A stretch of 64,000 nt of DNA from Brevundimonas mediterranea. Its GTDB lineage: Bacteria; Pseudomonadota; Alphaproteobacteria; Caulobacterales; Caulobacteraceae. The stretch spans positions 1,550,001 through 1,614,000 of the forward strand of contig NZ_CP048751.1 in assembly GCF_011064825.1 (NCBI RefSeq), written 5' to 3'. The translations under genes were made by a program, and so were the position numbers. The notes beneath the pieces were generated by a model. It was given only the letters and a program-made list of their open reading frames with translations. It was not told the DNA's origin and did not search any database. This document shows, in pieces, positions 17,835 to 28,757 of this stretch; within the stretch, counting starts at the first letter, position 1; the number at the start of each line of letters is the position of its first letter.

Positions 17835-18806
17835 ATGAACCATCTGAAGACCTTCATCCTTCTGGCCGCCTTGACCGCCCTGTTCGGGGGTGTGGGTTAT
17901 CTGATCGGCGGCGCGACGGGCATGGCCGTGGCCCTGGTGTTCGCCGGCGGGATGAACCTGTTCAGCTACTGGAACGCCGACAAGATTGTGCTGAAGATGT
18001 ACCGGGCCCAGCCGGTCGACGAGCAACATCCGAACGCGGTGGTGCGCAACTATGTCGCCGACGTGCGCCAGATGGCCCGCGACGCCGGCCTGCCCCAGCC
18101 CCAGGTCGCCATCATCCCCAGCGACCAGCCCAACGCCTTCGCCACCGGCCGCAATCCGGAACGGGCCGCCGTCTGCGCCACCACCGGCCTGCTGGACATG
18201 CTGACGCGCGAGGAGGTGCGCGGGGTGATGGCGCACGAACTGGCCCATGTGAAGAACCGCGACACCCTGATCATGACGGTGACCGCCACCATCGCCGGCG
18301 CCATCGCCGCCCTGGCCAATTTCGCGCTGTTCTTCGGCGGCGGCGAGGACCGCGAGCGACCGGGCGGCGTCATCGGAACCCTGGCCCTGATGATCCTGGC
18401 GCCCATGGCCGCCGGCCTGGTGCAGATGGCGATCAGCCGCGGCCGCGAATACGAGGCCGACCGTATCGGCGCCGAGATCGCCGGCGACCCCCAGGCCTTG
18501 GCCTCGGCCCTGCAGAAGATCGACGCCTACGCCAAGCGGATCCACAATCCGACCGCCGAACGCAATCCGGCCTCGGGCCAGATGTTCATCATCAACCCCC
18601 TGGCCGGACGCGGCGCCGACAACCTGTTCTCGACCCATCCGGCCACGGCCAACCGGGTGCGCGCCCTGGCGGAGCTGGGCGCGAAGACGGGGATTCGTCC
18701 TCGCGCGGCGGCGACGCCGTCCGTCTCGGCGGTTCCTGTCACGCCACGTCGCGCGACCACAGGCGTGCCGACCACGCCGATCGAGCCGCGCGGCCCCTGG
18801 GGCTGA
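17835..18806 (+). CDS. htpX: Membrane zinc protease HtpX (M48B)
   Basis: A 323-residue protease with two N-terminal hydrophobic segments ([20 protein letters not shown] and [18 protein letters not shown]), the zinc site [14 protein letters not shown], two further membrane segments (about residues 155-215), and the third metal ligand in [14 protein letters not shown]. HtpX degrades misfolded membrane proteins, often under envelope or heat stress. The ATG at 17835 gives the canonical [10 protein letters not shown] start; upstream in-frame codons are spurious. The C-terminal tail is longer and Thr/Pro-rich, as in other alphaproteobacteria. Confidence 0.95.
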   Translation: MNHLKTFILLAALTALFGGVGYLIGGATGMAVALVFAGGMNLFSYWNADKIVLKMYRAQPVDEQHPNAVVRNYVADVRQMARDAGLPQPQVAIIPSDQPNAFATGRNPERAAVCATTGLLDMLTREEVRGVMAHELAHVKNRDTLIMTVTATIAGAIAALANFALFFGGGEDRERPGGVIGTLALMILAPMAAGLVQMAISRGREYEADRIGAEIAGDPQALASALQKIDAYAKRIHNPTAERNPASGQMFIINPLAGRGADNLFSTHPATANRVRALAELGAKTGIRPRAAATPSVSAVPVTPRRATTGVPTTPIEPRGPWG

Positions 18807-18979
18807 ACGCGGCGTTTTGACCCGTCTTTGCCGTGTACGCTCGGCGCGGGATCCATTCAGACGGAGGCCTGACCAATCAGGGTGCATGTCGCGTCTGCGC
18901 TCGGCGCGTGAACCCCGACCGTCAAGTCCCGTCACACTTGGGACCGGCCCGAGGGCGACGGATCAAAGGAGAGGGCGGC

Positions 18980-20155
<1,176 letters not shown>

Positions 20156-20312
20156 GGGATTTCACTCGATGCGGAATAATGAGTTGCCGTTTTGCCGCAT
20201 CCCGGCGGCTTCGTCACCTGTGGCCGAAACAGACCGCCGCAGATTCAGTCATTCGTCACCCTGTCGGCGCATTCTGGAGGAACGATACGGACGATCCCGG
20301 ATTTGATTGGCC

Positions 20313-21026
20313 ATGCTCCGCACGCTGAAACGCTTCGCCGCCCACGTCTGCACGCCGGACGAGCTGGACATGATCGAGCACTACCAGACGCGCGCCGAAA
20401 GACTGGCGGACCTCTGGGTCCATGTCGTCGGTCTGATGCTGGCGGCGGTCGGGGGCGTCATCCTGGCCGGTCTGGCGGGAGTCTACGCCGGAATCGGCGG
20501 GGTCATGGCCACGGCCATCTACGCCCTGTGTCTGGTCGGCATGCTGACCGCTTCGACGATTTACAACTGGACCAAGCCTTGCGCCGCGCGACCCGTGCTG
20601 CGACGGCTCGACGAGGCCGCCATCTTCCTGATGATCGCCGGCAGTTATACGCCCTTCACCACCCAGAGATTCGAAGGCCTGTGGTCGGTCGGTTTCACCG
20701 CCCTGATCTGGACCCTGGCCTTCGTCGGCGCCGGGGTGAAACTGTTCGCGCCGCGCATTTCCGACAAGTTCTGGAGCGGCGTCTATGTGGTGTTCGGCTG
20801 GCTGGCCGTGGCCGCCCTCAAGCCCATGGTCGAGACGGTCCATCCGGTCGCCCTGGCTCTGCTGGTGATCGGCGGTCTGATCTACACCGCCGGGGTCCTG
20901 GTCTTCATCAGCCCCAAGGTGCGTTTCCGCCGGGCCATCTGGCACGGTTTCGTCGTCACCGGCGCGACCGTCCACTGGACGGCGGTACTGGTGGGCGTCG
21001 TCCTGGCCCCCGCGATGAGCCACTAG
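20313..21026 (+). CDS. Hemolysin III / PAQR-family membrane protein
   Basis: A 237-residue protein with seven hydrophobic segments. HlyIII/PAQR landmarks are the N-terminal ERLADLWVHVVGLMLA (with the conserved His), LDEAAIFLMIAGSYTPF, and the C-terminal FRRAIWHGFVVTGATVHW with its His. These residues are zinc ligands in PAQR hydrolases. Bacterial members (YqfA) affect membrane fluidity; the haemolysin name is historical. The ATG at 20313 is used; a TTG six bases upstream is also open. Confidence 0.9.
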   Translation: MLRTLKRFAAHVCTPDELDMIEHYQTRAERLADLWVHVVGLMLAAVGGVILAGLAGVYAGIGGVMATAIYALCLVGMLTASTIYNWTKPCAARPVLRRLDEAAIFLMIAGSYTPFTTQRFEGLWSVGFTALIWTLAFVGAGVKLFAPRISDKFWSGVYVVFGWLAVAALKPMVETVHPVALALLVIGGLIYTAGVLVFISPKVRFRRAIWHGFVVTGATVHWTAVLVGVVLAPAMSH

Positions 21027-21129
21027 GATATCCGTCCGATCCCTGCGTGTTCAGGCCGCCGAATCCCCCCTCTGGCGCATCGCGTCGCAACGGAGGATAG
21101 TGACGCGTTGCAACATCGCGAGAACAAGC

Positions 21130-21765
21130 GTGGCTGACGAAAAGATCAAGGGCGGAAAACACGGTGACGGCGCCCAGGTCGTCATCAAGAAGTATGCGAA
21201 CCGCAGACTCTATAATACGCGGACCAGCGCCTATGTGACGCTGGAGGACCTGGCCGCCATGGTGCGCGAGGGGACCGAGTTCGTCGTCTATGACGCCAAG
21301 ACCAATGACGACCTGACCCGTCAGATCCTGACCCAGATCATCTTCGAGGAAGAGAGCCGGGGCGAAGCCCTGCTGCCGGTGCAGTTCCTGCGCCAGCTGA
21401 TCGGTTTTTACGGCGGCTCCATGCAGGGGGTTCTGCCCTCCTACCTGGAGATGTCGCTGGCCAATTTCGGCCGCCAGCAGGAACAGTTCGCCAGTCAGAT
21501 GAGCCGGGCCTTCGGCACGGGATCGGGCGCGACCCTGATGGAGGAGGCGGCCAAGGCGAACATGGCCATGTTCGAACGGGCCATGCAGATGTTCCCCGCC
21601 TTCGGCTATTCCCGGACCGAGTCCCAAACGGCGTCTCAGGCGGCGCCGACGGAAACCGGAGACGGGGCTCCGGCGGCGCCTGACGCCCTGGACGAGATGC
21701 GTCGCCAGATGGACGAGATGCGCGCCCAGATCGATCGTCTGGCGGGCGGGTCGAAGGCGAAATGA
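21130..21765 (+). CDS. phaR: Polyhydroxyalkanoate synthesis repressor PhaR
   Basis: The N-terminal PHB/PHA accumulation regulator domain reads VVIKKYANRRLYNTRTSAYV, with the conserved LPVQFLRQLIGFYGGSMQG shortly after. The C-terminal part ends in a short coiled region (LDEMRRQMDEMRAQIDRLAG). PhaR binds PHB granules and represses phasin genes. The frame opens at a GTG at 21100, but its GGAGG is only two bases away; the GTG at 21130 (MADEKIKGG) fits homologues better. It overlaps the next gene by four bases. Confidence 0.92.
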   Translation: MADEKIKGGKHGDGAQVVIKKYANRRLYNTRTSAYVTLEDLAAMVREGTEFVVYDAKTNDDLTRQILTQIIFEEESRGEALLPVQFLRQLIGFYGGSMQGVLPSYLEMSLANFGRQQEQFASQMSRAFGTGSGATLMEEAAKANMAMFERAMQMFPAFGYSRTESQTASQAAPTETGDGAPAAPDALDEMRRQMDEMRAQIDRLAGGSKAK

Positions 21766-22121
21766 CCGAGCGCATAGGAGCGGTCGGCGGGCCCGAGCGG
21801 ATCGATCGCCGCGAAGGCGAGCGCCGGGAACGCGAGCGGCGGGCCGATCAGGAGAGGTCTCGCGCTCTGGTTCCGGTCGAACCCGCCGAACCCGAGTTCA
21901 AGCCCGAAACCGCCCCGGCAAGACCTGCCGTCCATGTGGCGGCCGACCCCGGCGCGGCGGCCTTTGTCGCCCAGCAGATGGGGCAGCGCGGACAGAAGCG
22001 CGGTCTGCGCGGCGGCCCGCCCGTGCTGGGCGCGGCCCGCGCCGCCTATATGGGCGCCGAGTATTCAGGCGAGGCGGAGCGGCGTCCTCCCGTGGGCCGG
22101 GCGGCCAAGACCGACATCTGA
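21762..22121 (+). CDS. Hypothetical small charged protein coupled to phaR
   Basis: Not recognised. The 119-residue protein has a highly charged N-terminus (RIDRREGERRERERR), a Pro/Ala/Glu linker, and a C-terminal block AAFVAQQMGQRGQKRGLRGG with RAAYMGAEYSGEAERRP. That block looks like the conserved core seen in small uncharacterised alphaproteobacterial proteins. There is no signal peptide or membrane segment. The ATGA overlap with phaR implies co-translation, so a link to PHB metabolism is possible but unproven. Codon use is like the neighbours. Confidence 0.72.
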   Translation: MTERIGAVGGPERIDRREGERRERERRADQERSRALVPVEPAEPEFKPETAPARPAVHVAADPGAAAFVAQQMGQRGQKRGLRGGPPVLGAARAAYMGAEYSGEAERRPPVGRAAKTDI

Positions 22122-22271
22122 CCGCCGCCGGGGCTGAGCGGCACGGGGTTTGCTGGGGCGGGGCCAGAACGCCTCTTTTCGGACCAGCCCATGCCCGCCC
22201 TTCATCTCGCCGCCAAGGTTTTCGACGTCGCCGTCGTCGCCCTGATCTTCACGGCTTTTTCTTAGGGGCCT

Positions 22272-22334
22272 ATCGCCCTGTCGGGCTGCTTGAGGCCGCA
22301 CGGGGTCCATCCCTCTGTCGGGCGGCCTGAGGCC
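22272..22334. repeat. Imperfect 26-base direct repeat, two copies
   Basis: Copies at 22272-22297 and 22309-22334 match at 22 of 26 positions, 37 bases start to start. Each contains CTGTCGGGC and ends in TGAGGCC. They lie between the phaR-linked gene and the end of the convergent membrane-protein gene. No terminator-like T-run follows. Function unknown. Confidence 0.5.
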
Positions 22335-22345
22335 TGATCAAGCCG

Positions 22346-22768
22346 TCAGTTCCCGAGATCGAAGTCCTTGCGGGACGAGATGATGGTGACGATGAAGCCG
22401 GCCAGGACGTCCAGCAGGATCATCACCACGATCAGGAAGAAGGTCGAGGTGGCGAAGCCGCGGATCAGCAGGAATTCGACCAGGACGACGATGAACAGGA
22501 CCATCGACAGGGCGTGATTGACGATGGCGACCTTCTGGCTGGAGGTCGACTTGATCAGCTCGAAGAACAGCAGGATCAGGCCCAGGAACAGGATCAGGTC
22601 GCCCGAGCCGATATTCCACTGGGCGCCGGACGCCATCGGGATCGAGAACATCGGATCGCGCAGAATGGCGTCGGCCTGGGCCATGCCCATGTCGCCCGGC
22701 GCGCCGAACAGCACGACGATATTGTACAGGATCACCGGGATCAGCAGCAGGGGTATGGCGATCAGCAT
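22346..22768 (-). CDS. Hypothetical integral membrane protein (four helices)
   Basis: Not recognised. The 140-residue protein has hydrophobic segments at about residues 2-22, 57-73, 84-103 and 108-130. A polar loop (MGMAQADAILRDPMFSIPM) lies between the first two. The C-terminus is short and charged (SSRKDFDLGN). A ribosome binding site GGGGAGG precedes the ATG. Homologues of this kind are frequent hypothetical proteins in Caulobacterales, but no function is known. It stands alone between convergent phaR-side genes and mvaB on the same strand. Confidence 0.75.
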   Translation of the reverse strand: MLIAIPLLLIPVILYNIVVLFGAPGDMGMAQADAILRDPMFSIPMASGAQWNIGSGDLILFLGLILLFFELIKSTSSQKVAIVNHALSMVLFIVVLVEFLLIRGFATSTFFLIVVMILLDVLAGFIVTIISSRKDFDLGN

Positions 22769-22856
22769 GGCGGTCCTCCCCGGCGCAACGGCTGCGCTTG
22801 TTAAGCTTGATTAACTCTATTTGTCCCGTTTCGCCACGACGGAGGTGACGGCGTGC

Positions 22857-23771
22857 TCAGGCGCGGGGAAATCCGCCCGCGCGGCTGAGGGCGGACGGGG
22901 CCGGGCGGCCGAGGACCTCGCCGATCCAGCGGGCCGTGGCGATCAGGGCGTCGAGGTCATAGCTGGTCTCGAACCCGCCGCGCGCCAGCATATAGACCAG
23001 GTCCTCGGTGGCGATATTGCCCGTCGCCCCGGGCGCGAAGGGACAGCCGCCGATGCCGCCGACCGAGGCGTCCAGAACGTCGATCCCGGCGTCGATCCCG
23101 GCGTAGGCGTTGGCCAGGCCGGTGTTGCGGGTGTCGTGGAAATGCAGGCGCAGCACAGCGTCGGGCGCGGCCTTGCGGGCGGCCTCGACCTTGCGGGTCA
23201 CGGCCCAGGGATCGCCGGCGCCGATGGTGTCGGCCAGGCCGATCTCCGCCACGCCCAGGTCCGCCAGGGCCCCGACCATGTCCGTCACCTGATCCACCGA
23301 GACCTCGCCCTCGAACGGACAGCCCCAGACGCACGAGATCATGGCCGACAGGGACGGGGCGCCGTCCGACGCCGCCGCATTGTGCCGGCGGGCGACGATT
23401 TCGCCCAGCATGGCCAGCTGGTCCTTGACCGACAGGCCCTGGTTCTTCAGGCCGAAGCCGTCGGTGGCCGCGACCGAGACATTGACCTCGTCCACCCCCG
23501 TCGCCAGCGCCCGGTCATAGCCCTTGCCGTTCAGGACCAGGCCGATGCGGCTGCGGCCCGCCGCATGCGGCAGGGCGGCCATGACCGTTTCGGCGCCGGC
23601 CATCTGGGGCACATATCCGGGATGGACGAAGGAGACGGCCTCGATCCGGCGCGCGCCGGCCGCTTCCAGCCGCCGCACCAGATCGACGCGGACGGCGGGG
23701 TCCAGCACGGTTTTCTCGTTCTGCAGCCCGTCGCGGGGGCCGACCTCGACGATCTGGATGAACCGGCTCAT
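22857..23771 (-). CDS. mvaB: Hydroxymethylglutaryl-CoA lyase
   Basis: The 304-residue TIM-barrel lyase starts with IVEVGPRDGLQNEKTVLDP, has ISCVWGCPFEGEV in the middle and the catalytic-loop cysteine in GGIGGCPFAPGATGNIATED (about residue 235). It cleaves HMG-CoA to acetoacetate and acetyl-CoA, the last step of leucine breakdown. No other leucine-degradation genes are adjacent. Instead the start overlaps the stop of a GT39 gene by four bases (ATGA), so translation is coupled to a membrane glycosyltransferase, an odd pairing. Confidence 0.95.
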   Translation of the reverse strand: MSRFIQIVEVGPRDGLQNEKTVLDPAVRVDLVRRLEAAGARRIEAVSFVHPGYVPQMAGAETVMAALPHAAGRSRIGLVLNGKGYDRALATGVDEVNVSVAATDGFGLKNQGLSVKDQLAMLGEIVARRHNAAASDGAPSLSAMISCVWGCPFEGEVSVDQVTDMVGALADLGVAEIGLADTIGAGDPWAVTRKVEAARKAAPDAVLRLHFHDTRNTGLANAYAGIDAGIDVLDASVGGIGGCPFAPGATGNIATEDLVYMLARGGFETSYDLDALIATARWIGEVLGRPAPSALSRAGGFPRA

Positions 23772-25468
23772 GGGGCTTCGCCTGCGCCATCGCCTGCGTC
23801 ATCGCCTGTTCCGGGCCGGGGCGGCGGCGCATAGACGGTCAGGGTCATCTCGTCCCCGCCCGAATAGTTGTAGCCCCGCACCACCCCGACGGCCCGGCCC
23901 GACACGCCCAGTCGTCCGGCGGCGGCGCGGAAGGCGTCGGCGTCGCGCCCTTCGACGATGGCGGGCCGGCCCTCGGCCAGGGCGCGGGCGGCGCCCTCGG
24001 CGTCGGTCAGGTCCGTATCCCGGCCGGTCAGGAAGACGAAGCTGGGCTCATGATAGGTGGTGATGGCGACGGGGCCGGGCGTGCGGCCCTGGCGCGGATG
24101 CAGGTCGGCGGCCTCCAGCGTCTTCTCCAGCTGGGGCGCGATGGCCAGGGGGCGCAGCTGGCGGATGGTCCCGGCCAGGGCGCCATGGGCCACGATGCCG
24201 AAGGCCAGGGACGCGACCAGGGCCGCGACCGGGGCCCGGTTCAGCAGCAGGAAGGCGCCCACGGCGGCTGCGGCCAGGGTGGTGACCACGGTCAGGGCGG
24301 CCCAGGTCTGGGCCGTCGAGGTGCCGTAGACCGTCAGTCCATAGACGGTGACGCCGATGATCAGCAGGGCGGCGAACAGGGCCAGAACGGCGCCGGTGAT
24401 GCGCGACACCTTGCCGATGGGCCGCGCCAGGGCGGCGGCGGCCAGCAGGGCCAGCGCCCCGAAGGTCGGCAGGGTGTAGTGCCACAGCTTGGTCGGGGCC
24501 AGTTCGAACATCAGCCAGCCGGGAACCAGCCAGCAGACCAGGAAGCGGATGGCCGGCTCGGCCCGCCGGCTCCAGCCGGTCGAGACGGCCGCCGGAAGCA
24601 GCAGGGTCGAGGGGAAGAAGAGCAGGGGGGCCAGCAGCAGATACAGGCCGGGGAAGCCCGAATGGCTTTCGTGGGCGCCGGCGATCTTGGGGGCCAGGTC
24701 GCCGCCGATAGCCTCGCGCCAGAAGCCGCCGTCGGTGGCTATGGTGATGGCGATGGCCCAGGGTCCGACCATCAGGGCGACCAGGGGCAGGCCCCAGCCC
24801 CAGCCGAGGCGCGCCAGCCATTTGATGTTCCGGTCCCAGATCGACAGGGCGATGACGGCCAGGGCGATGACGAGAAGCCCGATCGGCCCCTTGATCAGGA
24901 TCGACAGGCCGACCCCGATCCAGAACAGCAGCTTGTGCGGCCGGATCGGCCGTTCTCCGGCCCGTGTCGCCATATAGATCCGCGCCAGGGCCGCCATGGC
25001 CAGGGTGGTGGCGCCGCACAGCATGGCGTCGGTCTTGGCGATGCCCGCCTCGGTCGACAGCAGGAAGGTGGCCCCCATGATCGCGCCGCCGAAGAAGCCG
25101 ACGCGGGCGCCCAACAGGGCCGACCCGGCCCAGGCCACGGCCCAGGCGGCCAGCATGGCCCCCAGCAGCGACGGAATCCGGTAAGGGGCGATGTCGCGAT
25201 CCTCGACGTCCGAGGTCAGGGCGACGGCGGCGGCCTGCATCCAGTAGATGCCGACCGGCTTCTTCCAGCGTGGTTCGTCCTGGAAGCGGATGTCGACATA
25301 GTCGCCGCTCTCCAGCATCTGGGCCGTGGCCTGGGCGAAGCGGCTCTCGTCCCGGTCCAGTGGCGGCAGCAGCAGCAGGCCGGGCAGGCCGGCGATCAGC
25401 GTCAGCAGGGCCGCCAGGAGCGGACCCTTCCAGCCGGCGATGCGGCGATCCAGATCGAAAGTCTTCAT
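23768..25468 (-). CDS. ArnT-like glycosyltransferase family 39 (PMT superfamily)
   Basis: A 566-residue polytopic membrane protein with about a dozen hydrophobic segments. The N-terminal periplasmic loop carries the metal-binding acidic pair in LPPLDRDESRFAQATAQM and the conserved EPRWKKPVGIYW block, as in ArnT. Such enzymes move a sugar from a polyprenyl carrier to lipid A, protein or another envelope acceptor. The donor is presumably made by the GT2 enzyme encoded divergently 76 bases away. AAGGAG precedes the ATG. The substrate is not deducible. Confidence 0.9.
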   Translation of the reverse strand: MKTFDLDRRIAGWKGPLLAALLTLIAGLPGLLLLPPLDRDESRFAQATAQMLESGDYVDIRFQDEPRWKKPVGIYWMQAAAVALTSDVEDRDIAPYRIPSLLGAMLAAWAVAWAGSALLGARVGFFGGAIMGATFLLSTEAGIAKTDAMLCGATTLAMAALARIYMATRAGERPIRPHKLLFWIGVGLSILIKGPIGLLVIALAVIALSIWDRNIKWLARLGWGWGLPLVALMVGPWAIAITIATDGGFWREAIGGDLAPKIAGAHESHSGFPGLYLLLAPLLFFPSTLLLPAAVSTGWSRRAEPAIRFLVCWLVPGWLMFELAPTKLWHYTLPTFGALALLAAAALARPIGKVSRITGAVLALFAALLIIGVTVYGLTVYGTSTAQTWAALTVVTTLAAAAVGAFLLLNRAPVAALVASLAFGIVAHGALAGTIRQLRPLAIAPQLEKTLEAADLHPRQGRTPGPVAITTYHEPSFVFLTGRDTDLTDAEGAARALAEGRPAIVEGRDADAFRAAAGRLGVSGRAVGVVRGYNYSGGDEMTLTVYAPPPRPGTGDDAGDGAGEAP

Positions 25469-25544
25469 GAGAGACTCCTTACACGGCGACCGGCCCGTCG
25501 TCAGCCGTCTCCCCTAAGCCGTCGATCTCGTCTATGGAGCGGCC

Positions 25545-26282
25545 ATGACCGCCGAACACAATCCTGCGCCTCTGATCTCCGTCGTCGTGCCCGTCCATGA
25601 CGAGGCGGGCGCCGCCGTCCCCCTGGCCCGCGAGATCGCGGCCGCCTTCGCCGGCCGATCCTATGAGATGATCTTCGTCGACGACGCCTCCAGGGACGCG
25701 ACCCTGTCGGAGCTGAGGGCCGCCATGGCCGAACTGCCGGCCCTGCGGGTCCTGTCCCACGGGACCAATGCGGGCCAGAGCCGGGCGGTCCGCACCGGGG
25801 TGCTGGCCGCCCGCGCCCCCGTGGTCGTCACCATGGACGGCGACGGCCAGAACCCCCCGGCCGACGCCCCGCGCCTGGTCGACGCTCTGCTGGCCGCGCC
25901 GGCCGATGTGGGCCTGGTCGGCGGCCGGCGCGCCAAGCGCCAGGACAGCCAGGCCAAGCGCCAGGCCTCGATCTGGGCCAACCGCATCCGCCGCCGCCTG
26001 CTGGGCGACGACGCCGACGACACCGGCTGCGGCCTGAAGGCCTTCCGCCGCGACGTCTTCCTGCGCCTTCCCTATTTCGATCACATCCATCGCTATCTGC
26101 CGGCCCTGATGATCCGCGAGGGGTTCCGCAACCAGTATCTCGACGTCGACCACCGCCACCGCGAGACGGGCCAGTCGAAATACACCAACTGGGGCCGTCT
26201 GCGGGCCTCCTTCTCGGACCTGCTGGGCGTCATGTGGCTGAAGACCCGCTCGCGCCGTCCGGGCGCGATTTCGGAATTCTGA
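25545..26282 (+). CDS. Glycosyltransferase family 2 (DPM1/ArnC-like), soluble type
   Basis: The 245-residue enzyme has the GT-A fold signatures ISVVVPVHDEAGAAVPLARE, FVDDASRDAT, NAGQSRAVRTG, and the metal-binding VVTMDGDGQNPP (DxD). HIHRYLPALMIREGF and HRHRETGQSKY follow, as in polyprenyl-phosphate sugar transferases. The C-terminus lacks the two membrane helices found in ArnC/GtrB proteins, so it should bind the membrane peripherally like bacterial DPM synthases. It probably makes a polyprenyl-phosphate sugar for the GT39 enzyme encoded divergently. Confidence 0.9.
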   Translation: MTAEHNPAPLISVVVPVHDEAGAAVPLAREIAAAFAGRSYEMIFVDDASRDATLSELRAAMAELPALRVLSHGTNAGQSRAVRTGVLAARAPVVVTMDGDGQNPPADAPRLVDALLAAPADVGLVGGRRAKRQDSQAKRQASIWANRIRRRLLGDDADDTGCGLKAFRRDVFLRLPYFDHIHRYLPALMIREGFRNQYLDVDHRHRETGQSKYTNWGRLRASFSDLLGVMWLKTRSRRPGAISEF

Positions 26283-26451
26283 CACGGCGAAACGCTCCGT
26301 CCCTTGGGCGGAGTTGGAGGCCCTTTGGAAGCGGAGGGCTGGGCGGGGCGCCGGGCCTTCGCCCGGAGTATGATCTAGAAATACCGTTTCGACGAAGGTT
26401 TGACGCCCCGCGCGGAAGGTTGGCCTGCAAGCTCGGGGCGCCGAGCGGTGG
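26283..26451. other. Non-coding stretch after the GT2 gene
   Basis: No gene is supported here. A short hairpin (GCTCGG...CCGAGC, about 26431-26446) follows the candidate RNA end on the minus strand with only two T after it, and could be a weak terminator. Another GC hairpin (CCGGGCCTTCGCCCGG) lies near 26351-26366. Confidence 0.4.
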
Positions 26452-26658
26452 CGGTCTTATCGCCTAACCCCATAAGCCTGCGACGGGTCGGCGGTCCCTG
26501 CGAAGAACCGTCCCGAGTGCGGCCGAGTATCCCCCTCGACCCTCCGGCGACGTCCTGAGGCGCCGCCGGCGCGGGGGAGTTGCACCCCCGCTCCCGTTCC
26601 ATCCGCTCCCGCCGCCGCAAGGTCGCAGGCCTTACGAGCCCTCCAAGCAACGAGACCG
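26452..26658 (-). ncRNA. Candidate structured RNA of about 207 nt, family not recognised
   Basis: The minus strand folds into a closed, branched structure. Bases 26658-26643 pair with 26467-26452 (16 positions, one mismatch, several G-U pairs). 26634-26622 pair with 26473-26484 (12 pairs, one bulge), and 26617-26612 with 26489-26494. Inside lie hairpins of 7 pairs (26591-26571, loop TGCAACT), 9 pairs (26569-26544) and 6 pairs (26540-26522). G-U pairs in the closing stem would be A-C mismatches on the plus strand, favouring minus-strand transcription. A TATAAT ends seven bases before the first paired base. No match to the RNase P, 4.5S or tmRNA cores was seen; a 6S-like role is possible. Confidence 0.45.
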
Positions 26659-26664
26659 GGGAGG

Positions 26665-26670
26665 ATTATA
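26665..26670 (-). promoter_or_regulatory. Minus 10 box TATAAT for the candidate RNA
   Basis: A perfect TATAAT on the minus strand. Transcription beginning seven to eight bases downstream would start at 26658-26657, exactly where the closing stem begins. No good minus 35 box is seen at 16-19 bases; the region is C-rich. Confidence 0.4.
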
Positions 26671-26774
26671 GGGGGCGGGGAAACCCTGGCGGGAAAGTCG
26701 GGGCGAGAAACTGACAAGCCCTTGGAAACGTTACGGCACGACCAGCGTCATTGTGACAGTTGGGGCCGTTCGGG

Positions 26775-26896
26775 CCCCCTCCGTCTCGCCGGCTTCGCCG
26801 GCGATCCACCTCCCCCAGGGGGGGAGGAATGGGATGACGGAGATCCTCCCCCCTTGGGGGAGGTGGCGCGGCGCAAAGCGCCGTGACGGAGGGGGC
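26775..26896. repeat. Palindromic MITE/REP-like intergenic element with 12-base terminal inverted repeats
   Basis: The ends GCCCCCTCCGTC (26775-26786) and GACGGAGGGGGC (26885-26896) are perfect inverted repeats. Inside are further hairpins: CGCCGGCTTCGCCGGCG, CCTCCCCC with GGGGGAGG twice, and CGGCGCAAAGCGCCG. Elements of this look are multi-copy in Caulobacterales intergenic regions. It has no coding capacity. Confidence 0.7.
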
Positions 26897-26916
26897 GCGT
26901 CACCCCTCGCCGTCGC

Positions 26917-26951
26917 AAACAAAAAGGGCGGGACCCTGCGGTCCCGCCCTT
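26917..26951 (-). terminator. Rho-independent terminator of groEL
   Basis: Stem GGGCGGGACC/GGTCCCGCCC (26926-26935 with 26940-26949), loop of four, followed on the minus strand by TTTTTGTTTG. It lies about 30 bases after the groEL stop. Confidence 0.85.
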
Positions 26952-26979
26952 CTGCATTCTCAGCCGGGTTGGCTTGGAC

Positions 26980-28647
<1,668 letters not shown>

Positions 28648-28649
28648 TT

Positions 28650-28744
28650 AGTGACGAGTGGCGAGTGGCGAGTGAAGTGCAGAGTCGCGGGACAATGAGC
28701 CGGTATCGGCTCCTCTCGTCACTCGCCACTCGTCACTCGCCACT
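28650..28744. repeat. Inverted, internally repetitive sequence between groES and groEL
   Basis: The segment is built of tandem GAGTGRCGAGTGGC-like units (28650-28674) and their inverted copies (28720-28744). The longest perfect arms are 18 bases (28650-28667 and 28720-28737), separated by 52 bases. In the groES-groEL transcript this would form a long hairpin. It sits where groESL messages of Agrobacterium are known to be cleaved, so a role in processing or in uneven GroES/GroEL dosage is possible. Confidence 0.75.
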
Positions 28745-28757
28745 GGCGTTCTGAGCG

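Noticed and set aside
22191..22265. 24-codon hydrophobic ORF after the phaR-linked gene
   Set aside because: No ribosome binding site and no sign of conservation visible; could be chance in this composition.
26571..26591. T-arm-like hairpin (loop TGCAACT) suggesting a permuted tmRNA acceptor piece
   Set aside because: No acceptor 3' strand with CCA follows, and no tag reading frame or conserved TTCGACGG-type start occurs at the right distance on the same strand.
26375..26717. Two minus-strand frames of about 90 codons in the groEL-side gap
   Set aside because: They start at weak codons without ribosome binding sites, have Arg/Pro-rich composition typical of non-coding GC-rich DNA, and overlap the candidate structured RNA.
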